Shown here piece by piece: positions 1 through 4,199 of a stretch of 8,199 nucleotides of DNA. Position numbers and translations under genes: made by a program. Numbering within the stretch: position 1 is the first letter of the stretch; each line of letters begins with the position of its first letter. Source of the stretch: Dehalococcoidia bacterium. GTDB taxonomy: Bacteria > Chloroflexota > Dehalococcoidia > Lucifugimonadales > JAGWBF01. The stretch is from the NCBI GenBank assembly GCA_021296015.1, contig JAGWBG010000046.1:1-8199 (forward strand), written 5' to 3'. A model generated the notes under the pieces. That model did no database searches. It saw nothing but the letters and a program-made list of their open reading frames with translations, and was not told the DNA's origin.

Positions 1-1110
1 CACTTCCTGCCCCGGTGAGAACTTTGCCGGCTCCCAGGGCACCCTGGCGAAGAGCTTCTTGAACTCATTGAGCTCGTCCTGTGTCCTGGCAAGGCCAACG
101 TCGCCCGATGCCTCTCGCATCTGGGTCCGGCCCACCTCGATGAACCCCTCCAGTGTCTCGGTCCCCTTGTATACGCCTACGTCGGGGTCTTCGCTCTTGC
201 CGTAGAGGACCGAGCCGATGGCGGCGTAGTACTGGGCATTGTCCGGGACTGTGATTAGGTCCTCCGGGGAGACTCCTTCTGGCAGTGGGAAATTGCGCTC
301 TTCCCATATCTTGGGGATGTTGTTTTTCCAGCAGTCTCGCATGGCCGGGATGAATGTGTTGGGCCCGCCGAGGAGGAGCACTGTGGGGCGGAGGGTGTTG
401 CCCCGCGTGAGTACGCTCAGGTTCTGCTGGACTATGGCCTCGAACAGGGATGCCATAAGCTCGTTGGGGGGCACCCCGTTCTTCTGGAGGCCGTTTATGT
501 CCGTCTCGGCGAAGACACCGCATTTGCCCGCCACCGGGTGGAGCTTCACGTCGTAGTAGGGCAAACCCTGTAGCTGTTCGCCGCTTAGCTGGAGCTTGGC
601 ATTGATTTTGTCAATGACGGCCCCCGTACCACCGGCGCACTTGTCGTTCATGCTGGGGACTTTCCGCTTCTTGCCAGTTTCGGGGTCGCTGAACCAGATA
701 ATTATCTTGGCGTCCTGCCCCCCCAACTCGATAACCGAGCCTGCATCCGGGTAGAGGTTCTCCACCGCCAGGGAGACGGCGTTGACTTCCTGGACAAACT
801 TGGCCCCTATGTAGTCCCGCAGCATGTTTCCGCCGCTGCCGGTTATGAATATGCGGAACTTGTCCTGGGGCAGCGTGGGGAAGGCTTCCTCTATGCGCTT
901 GAGAAACTCGAAGACCTTCTCGGGCTGCTTGGTCTGGTGGCGCTCGTAGTCTTTCCAGAGAATCTCGTCCGTCTCCGGGTCCATCACCACGGCCTTCACG
1001 GTGGTGGAGCCTACGTCCAGGCCGACCATAAGCTCCTTGTAGGATGGCCCCGTATCCGAAACGGTCCATTGGGTCGCCAGGTCGTTGTTACGGTTCAGGA
1101 TTTCTACCAT
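1..1110 (-). CDS. Large BadF/BadG/BcrA/BcrD-type CoA-enzyme activase, N-terminal part (runs off the window)
   Basis: The frame is open from an ATG at 1110 to the left edge, 370 codons with no stop. It belongs to the ASKHA-fold activases that use ATP to drive low-potential electrons into 2-hydroxyacyl-CoA dehydratases or benzoyl-CoA reductases. Visible motifs are the phosphate-1 loop GLDVGSTTVKAVV (residues 30-42), VIELGGQDAKII (126-137), MNDKCAGGTG (154-163) and AGKCGVFAETDI (194-205). Cys158 and Cys197 are the expected ligands of the [4Fe-4S] cluster bridging the homodimer. A glycine-rich LLLGGPN follows at 245-251. Simple activases such as HgdC are about 260 aa and end near the equivalent of residue 305. 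This chain continues past that point, and its wording (KCGVFAETDINGLQK, LTRGNTLRP) matches what I recall of the very long fused activases of well over 1000 aa. The ribosome binding site GGAGGT (1116-1121) sits 5 nt before the start. TetR lies 52 bp upstream in the same direction. The exact substrate cannot be read from this part. Confidence 0.9.
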   Translation of the reverse strand, partial: MVEILNRNNDLATQWTVSDTGPSYKELMVGLDVGSTTVKAVVMDPETDEILWKDYERHQTKQPEKVFEFLKRIEEAFPTLPQDKFRIFITGSGGNMLRDYIGAKFVQEVNAVSLAVENLYPDAGSVIELGGQDAKIIIWFSDPETGKKRKVPSMNDKCAGGTGAVIDKINAKLQLSGEQLQGLPYYDVKLHPVAGKCGVFAETDINGLQKNGVPPNELMASLFEAIVQQNLSVLTRGNTLRPTVLLLGGPNTFIPAMRDCWKNNIPKIWEERNFPLPEGVSPEDLITVPDNAQYYAAIGSVLYGKSEDPDVGVYKGTETLEGFIEVGRTQMREASGDVGLARTQDELNEFKKLFARVPWEPAKFSPGQEV

Positions 1111-1115
1111 TGAAT

Positions 1116-1121
1116 ACCTCC
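1116..1121 (-). promoter_or_regulatory. Ribosome binding site of the activase
   Basis: On the minus strand GGAGGT is followed by ATTCA and then the ATG at 1110. This near-perfect Shine-Dalgarno sequence fixes the activase start, which gives the protein a 29-residue leader ahead of the GLDVGSTT loop. Confidence 0.8.
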
Positions 1122-1140
1122 ATTGGGGTCCCTATACTGA

Positions 1141-1162
1141 TGAATGTACCCTTGAATGTACC
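1141..1162. repeat. Direct repeat TGAATGTACC x2, 12-bp period, between tetR and the activase gene
   Basis: TGAATGTACC occurs at 1141-1150 and again at 1153-1162, two bases apart. The second copy abuts the tetR stop codon (1163-1165). The repeat fills much of the 52-bp gap in front of the activase ribosome binding site. It could be a regulator-binding site or a chance duplication. I see no good -35/-10 pair here, so the activase is probably read from the tetR promoter. Confidence 0.6.
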
Positions 1163-1816
1163 TCATCTCGCACTGCTGCCGGTCTCCATGAGGGACTCCC
1201 TGGACTTGACCAGGATGCCCCCCATTCCAAACTCAAGAAGCTCCCGTACCAGTTCGGCCACCGGTGGGTCTCCTACCCCTATTTGGCGGGTCTCCTCGGC
1301 GGAGGTGATCTGGAAGATTACTTCCTTTACCGCCCCGATGATGGAGTAGGCGGTAAGGCGGGCGTTGCACGGCCGCACCAGCCTCATGGATATTCCCAGC
1401 ATGAGGGACCGCTCTATCATCTGGGCGACCTGACTGTAAAAGTCTGTCAGGCGTTTCTCTACGGTTCTGTCTAGGGGACTGGCATGGTGGAGCAGCATCT
1501 GGGTAAGCTCCTTTTCTTTCAGCACCATGTCCAATACCCTGGTCAGGTTGTCCTGTATCTGCACTAGGGGAGGAGGAGCGCCATGGGCCAGGGAGACGGG
1601 CCTTATGCAGTCCTGCAAGTCCTGTAGGAAGGCATCAAGGATGCTTTGAAAAATGTGCAGCTTGTTGTCGAAATACTGGTAGAAGGTGCCCCTGGCGATG
1701 CCTGCCTCCTTGACAATCTGGGATATGCTGGTGCCATAGAACCCCCTACTGGCGAAGGCTTTCTTCGCACAACCCACCAGGAGTTGCCTCCTGCCGTCTC
1801 TCACTCCACTATTCAT
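1163..1816 (-). CDS. TetR/AcrR-family transcriptional regulator
   Basis: This 217-aa protein has the standard TetR length and layout. The N-terminal DNA-binding domain spans about residues 8-55. Its helix-turn-helix covers TSISQIVKEAG and IARGTFYQYF (29-49), ending in the very typical 'GTFYQYFDNK' turn. The remaining residues (about 60-205) form a helical ligand-binding and dimerisation domain with no family-specific signature I recognise. The regulator lies directly upstream of, and co-oriented with, the large activase (52 bp gap), so it probably controls its own unit, with a CoA thioester or related compound as a plausible ligand (inference). The ATG at 1816 is preceded only by a weak AGGG about 10 nt upstream. 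It is kept because helix 1 begins within a few residues of it. A weak promoter and two palindromes lie upstream. Confidence 0.93.
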   Translation of the reverse strand: MNSGVRDGRRQLLVGCAKKAFASRGFYGTSISQIVKEAGIARGTFYQYFDNKLHIFQSILDAFLQDLQDCIRPVSLAHGAPPPLVQIQDNLTRVLDMVLKEKELTQMLLHHASPLDRTVEKRLTDFYSQVAQMIERSLMLGISMRLVRPCNARLTAYSIIGAVKEVIFQITSAEETRQIGVGDPPVAELVRELLEFGMGGILVKSRESLMETGSSAR

Positions 1817-1832
1817 CGAAAAGAAACCCTAT

Positions 1833-1843
1833 GACCCGGGGTC
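1833..1843. promoter_or_regulatory. Small palindrome GACCC-G-GGGTC upstream of tetR
   Basis: A perfect 5-bp inverted repeat with one central base lies 17-27 bp before the tetR ATG, in the expected leader. It could be part of an operator, but it is short and GC-only, so chance is likely. Confidence 0.2.
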
Positions 1844-1863
1844 TTTCGGTTCTTCTCCCCGTT

Positions 1864-1900
1864 ATTACAGTCGTACCTCCGGTAGATTCGCCGTTGCGAA
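1864..1900 (-). promoter_or_regulatory. Candidate tetR promoter with overlapping palindromic operator
   Basis: On the minus strand TGTAAT (1864-1869) differs from the -10 consensus by one base. A 17-bp spacer would put the -35 at 1887-1892 (GGCGAA, poor). That position is covered by the perfect inverted repeat TTCGC-CGTT-GCGAA (1887-1900). A weak -35 covered by a palindrome suits autorepression by a TetR protein. This is positional inference only. Confidence 0.3.
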
Positions 1901-1932
1901 CCTTGAGGCGGAATCCATGCCACAGCTTCTGG

Positions 1933-1952
1933 ACTCCCGCAAAAGCGGGAGT
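1933..1952. repeat. Hairpin repeat ACTCCCGC-AAAA-GCGGGAGT
   Basis: A perfect 8-bp stem with an AAAA loop, inside the wider phrase 'ggactcccgc...gggagtgac'. Its spurious translation ('WTPAKAGVT') is the kind seen from a widespread dispersed intergenic repeat in bacterial genomes (recalled, not checked). It has no T-tract on either side, so it is not a classical terminator. Confidence 0.7.
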
Positions 1953-2186
1953 GACAGCGAACGGTTCTTTCCAGCTGAAATGCGATTGCCCTGCCCTATG
2001 GCCAGCGCGGCAGATATTTTGCTTGAGTCATGGTAGAATGGGGCCTCTTCCATGTCAAAACAGTTTCCCAGGAAATGGCTAATTTACTGGCCTGTGCCAG
2101 ATACATGTGAGTTAAGTCGCAGAAAATTGCCCTTTTGCCCATTTGGGGTGGCTGCCGGAACAGTGGAAACGGGCAGAGCCTTCTAG
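1953..2186. other. Intergenic stretch without a recognised feature
   Basis: No supported gene, RNA or clear repeat here. The small open frames in both directions have no recognisable protein character. The first part lies just outside the 1933-1952 hairpin. Confidence 0.5.
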
Positions 2187-2286
2187 CTGTCACCCCTAGC
2201 CCCTTTTACTGTCATTCGGTCATTTATACTGTCACTCCGAAGCCCCTCGACTGCCGCCTCTGGCCCCTTCAACGGTCATTCCGAGG
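2187..2286. repeat. Cluster of degenerate GTCAYYCC half-elements
   Basis: The same short phrase recurs in one orientation: GTCACCCCT at 2189, GTCATTCGG at 2211, GTCATTTA at 2219, GTCACTCCGAAG at 2231 and GTCATTCCGAGG at 2275. Several copies are preceded by CTGT or CNG and followed by a 'gcccct' run. They look like decayed ends of the inverted-repeat element that begins at 2275. Confidence 0.55.
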
Positions 2287-2391
2287 CCGCCCTCAGGTCC
2301 GCCGAAGACGGAAGGGCTCTAGGGAGTTTCATTCAAGACATTATGGCTTTGTGGGCAGGGACTTTAGATTCCTCACTCCGTTCGGAATGAC
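2275..2391. repeat. 117-bp inverted-repeat (MITE/REP-like) element with GTCATTCCGA ends
   Basis: GTCATTCCGA at 2275-2284 is matched by its exact reverse complement TCGGAATGAC at 2382-2391. The right part reads 'actttagattcctcactccg', which on the other strand translates as 'VIPNGVRNLK', a familiar artefact of a repeat widespread in environmental bacteria (recalled). There is no transposase, so any movement would be in trans. It may alternatively act as an RNA hairpin. Confidence 0.7.
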
Positions 2392-2407
2392 GAGGCAAGG
2401 GCCGCTT

Positions 2408-2491
2408 CCCTCCCAGTCATTCCGGCGAAGCCTACCCTGTACTGGACCTGCCTGTCGGCAGACAGTTATGGGGGCAGGAATGACGGGAGGG
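2408..2491. repeat. 84-bp inverted-repeat element with internal hairpins
   Basis: The left arm CCCTCCCAGTCATTCC (2408-2423) pairs with GGAATGACGGGAGGG (2477-2491), with one extra A. Inside, CTGTC-GGCA-GACAG (2452-2465) forms a second perfect hairpin, and CCTGCC/GGCAGG can extend it with an internal loop. It belongs to the same GTCATTCC family as the element next to it, 16 bp away. It lies 66 bp past the 3' end of the hydrolase gene and could help end or protect that transcript, but it has no T-tract. Confidence 0.7.
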
Positions 2492-2557
2492 GCACTTTTA
2501 TGGTGTGAGACGTTAGCTGCCGGCTGCGGTTCCACGGCGCGACCCGCAGGCGGACTC

Positions 2558-3328
2558 CTACTCGCCGGATTGAATACCGGCGAAGAAGTCCAGCACCAGC
2601 CGGTTGAATATGTCGGGCTTCTCGAAGTAGACCGAATGGCCGGCGCCGTCCACGACCTCCAAACGGGAGCCGGGGATGAGCTTGTGGGATAGCTCCATTG
2701 CGGCGGGCGGCATTACCACGTCCTCACTCCCCACTATGAGCAGCGTGGGAACCCTCATCCCGGACAACTCCTGGGCTTTGGGGCCTTCACCGCTGGTGAA
2801 GCCGTTGGGCTCCAACTCTTTGGGCGGGTTCATAAGGTTGATTTCTCTGTAGAGGAACGCCTTCGCCGGGTCCCTGTCACGAAAGCCGGGAGATACGGCC
2901 CGCAGCATCGTATCGTCGGGGGCCTTACGGTTTACTATGACGTCCACGACGCTATCTTCCCCGATACCGCCCGTGGTGTCGCCCAGCACCAGCCCTTTGA
3001 CCCTATGCGGGTACTCCAAGGCGAAGCCCAGACAGGTCAGACCCCCCATGGACTGGGCCACCAGGAAGGCCGAATCTATCCCCAGGTGGTCCAGCAAGTC
3101 CCGCAGGTCATCCACAAAGGCATCCCGCCCGGGCTCCGTGGGTGGGTTCAGGGACTGCCCGAACCCGCGATGGTCAAAGGTGACGCATCTATAGTTTCGG
3201 GAGAAAACGGGGACCTGCTGCCACCAACTCAAGTGGTTGCCGCCTCTACCGTGGGCGAATAGTACCGCAGGGCCTTCTCCGGTGCTCTCGTAGTATAGCT
3301 CAATTCCGCTAACAGGCACCTTGGGCAT
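2558..3328 (-). CDS. Alpha/beta hydrolase
   Basis: This 256-aa single-domain alpha/beta-fold hydrolase is close to the usual length for the enol-lactonase, BioH-like and esterase group. The oxyanion-hole motif is FAHGRGG (residues 24-30). The nucleophile elbow is AQSMGG with Ser93 (Ala replaces the first Gly of GxSxG, a tolerated change). The acid is probably Asp203 in GSEDVV and the base His231 in GAGHS. A variable lid spans roughly 120-185. There is no signal peptide, so it should be cytoplasmic. The substrate cannot be named; similarity to 3-oxoadipate enol-lactonases and C-C hydrolases is general. A GTG at 3343 would add five residues, but the ATG at 3328 is preferred because GAGG (3336-3339) lies 7 nt before it and the protein then begins with the first beta strand. 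It follows the ferredoxin gene by 71 bp in the same direction and may share its transcript. Confidence 0.92.
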   Translation of the reverse strand: MPKVPVSGIELYYESTGEGPAVLFAHGRGGNHLSWWQQVPVFSRNYRCVTFDHRGFGQSLNPPTEPGRDAFVDDLRDLLDHLGIDSAFLVAQSMGGLTCLGFALEYPHRVKGLVLGDTTGGIGEDSVVDVIVNRKAPDDTMLRAVSPGFRDRDPAKAFLYREINLMNPPKELEPNGFTSGEGPKAQELSGMRVPTLLIVGSEDVVMPPAAMELSHKLIPGSRLEVVDGAGHSVYFEKPDIFNRLVLDFFAGIQSGE

Positions 3329-3346
3329 CGTGCAACCTCGCACAAG

Positions 3347-3378
3347 CTATCTGCGTTCAGCCTCCAGCAGGCTGATAG
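3347..3378. repeat. Nested inverted repeat in the ferredoxin-hydrolase gap
   Basis: AGCCT-CCAGC-AGGCT (3359-3373) is an inner stem. CTATC (3347-3351) and GATAG (3374-3378) can close an outer stem with a one-sided bulge. It lies between the ferredoxin stop and the hydrolase start and has no U-tract. It could be an mRNA-processing or stabilising hairpin; the evidence is structural only. Confidence 0.3.
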
Positions 3379-3399
3379 ACGATGGTTGAATGCTCACGC

Positions 3400-3672
3400 T
3401 TACCTGGTGTTCTTCATGGTCGTGGGGTCCGTGTCCTTGAAGTAGTCGTAGTTCATGGCTATGTATTTGACCCACTGCTCCGGCACGGAGTCCTCGGCAA
3501 AGATGGCCGTCACCGGGCACACAGGCTCGCATGCGGCGCAGTCAATGCACTCATCGGGGCTGATGTAATACATGTTGTCTGCATCTCTGGTGTAGATGCA
3601 GTCCACGGGGCAGACATCCACACAGGCGGCATCCTTAACGTCCACGCAAGGCTCGGCAATTATGTAAGTCAT
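3400..3672 (-). CDS. 7Fe-8S ferredoxin ([3Fe-4S][4Fe-4S])
   Basis: This 90-aa soluble electron carrier matches the length and pattern of Thermus- and Azotobacter-type 7Fe ferredoxins. The N-terminal half reads C9-x7-C17-x3-C21-P with no Cys at position 12 (Val there), which favours a [3Fe-4S] cluster held by Cys9, Cys17 and Cys52. Cys21 with the run C42-x2-C45-x2-C48 holds the [4Fe-4S] cluster. Cys25 would be a non-ligand, as in relatives. The C-terminal tail DSVPEQWVKYI is also characteristic of this subfamily. A good ribosome binding site (AAGGAG, 3682-3687) lies 9 nt before the ATG, and a strong promoter lies 74-101 nt upstream, so the gene is probably read independently of ruvX. Likely role: low-potential electron donor for cytoplasmic reductases. 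Partnership with the activase downstream is possible but unproven. Confidence 0.96.
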   Translation of the reverse strand: MTYIIAEPCVDVKDAACVDVCPVDCIYTRDADNMYYISPDECIDCAACEPVCPVTAIFAEDSVPEQWVKYIAMNYDYFKDTDPTTMKNTR

Positions 3673-3745
3673 TGGCTAATGCTCCTTCTAAGCTGGTATT
3701 TCACTAGAACCTCATCCGACCTCCAGGCCGGTTGCAAACGAATCC

Positions 3746-3773
3746 ATTATAGCATGGCTACGGCCCCTTTCAA
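3746..3773 (-). promoter_or_regulatory. Strong sigma-70-type promoter for the ferredoxin gene
   Basis: On the minus strand the order is TTGAAA (3768-3773), a 16-bp spacer, and a perfect TATAAT (3746-3751) preceded by TGC, giving an extended -10. Transcription would start near 3739 and leave a leader of about 67 nt before the ferredoxin ATG. It sits in the 110-bp gap after ruvX, so the ferredoxin (and possibly the hydrolase) should be expressed apart from alaS-ruvX. Confidence 0.75.
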
Positions 3774-3782
3774 GAGTCGCAT

Positions 3783-4199
3783 TCAGCCCACAATTGATTG
3801 ATTCAAATATTCCTGAAGTATTATCGCCGCCGCCGTTGCGTCCACCTCTCCCTTATTCCGGGAGGGTTGACGCCCGGCTTGTCTGAGCAGCCGCTCCGCC
3901 TCTGCAGTTGAGAAACGCTCATCCGCCGTGTCCACCGTCAGTTCCGTCTTTCCACGAAGGGCCTTGAGGAAGGCACGTACCTTCCTCGCTTGGGGACCGA
4001 CTTTCCCGTTCAGGGACAGTGGCAGGCCCACGACCATGCCCTCGGCCTGCCACTCCCGAGCGTGCTCCAGTACGCCGGCGATGTCTCTCTCTAGCCCCCT
4101 ACGCTCTATGAACCCCAGAGGGGTTGCTATCAGTCCACTGGGGTCGCTGACGGCTAGGCCAATACGTCGCTCACCCACATCCAGGCACAGAAGTCTCAG
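3783..4199 (-). CDS. ruvX: RuvX/YqgF-family putative Holliday junction resolvase / pre-16S rRNA nuclease
   Basis: An RNase H-like fold nuclease, 138 aa from the proposed start (131 from the internal GTG at 4178), which is the family's normal size. YqgF in E. coli matures the 5' end of 16S rRNA; a role in junction resolution was proposed earlier. Visible motifs are LDVGERRIGLAVSD with Asp7, VVGLPLSLNG, DERFST (93-98), and VDATAAAIILQ with Asp120. Family alignments start just before 'LDVG', but no ATG, GTG or TTG is available there. The CTG at 4199 gives (M)RLLCLDVG, overlaps the alaS TGA as CTGA, and has AAGGGG (4207-4212) 7 nt upstream. This implies translational coupling to alaS. Starting at GTG 4178 would delete the first catalytic Asp, so it is rejected. 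The alaS-ruvX order is common in Firmicutes and Chloroflexota as I recall. Confidence 0.93.
   Translation of the reverse strand: MRLLCLDVGERRIGLAVSDPSGLIATPLGFIERRGLERDIAGVLEHAREWQAEGMVVGLPLSLNGKVGPQARKVRAFLKALRGKTELTVDTADERFSTAEAERLLRQAGRQPSRNKGEVDATAAAIILQEYLNQSIVG

Noticed and set aside
65..1069. Minus-strand open frames of 152 aa each (65-523 and 611-1069)
   Set aside because: They lie in a different frame from the activase, which is open through the whole region with clear ATPase and Cys motifs. Their Arg/Pro/Gly-rich composition is typical of out-of-frame reading.
1831..2082. 83-aa plus-strand open frame
   Set aside because: It contains 'WTPAKAGVT', the translation of the hairpin repeat at 1933-1952. 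There is no ribosome binding site or protein character.
2187..2491. CRISPR array
   Set aside because: The repeated phrases are degenerate, irregularly spaced and occur in both orientations, unlike constant repeats with uniform spacers. No cas gene is nearby.
2341..2535. 64-aa minus-strand open frame
   Set aside because: It is made of repeat translations ('VIPNGVRNLK', 'RRNDWEG') from the two inverted-repeat elements.
3329..3343. GTG start for the hydrolase, five residues longer
   Set aside because: The ATG at 3328 has GAGG 7 nt upstream and starts at the family's first strand. The GTG has no comparable site.
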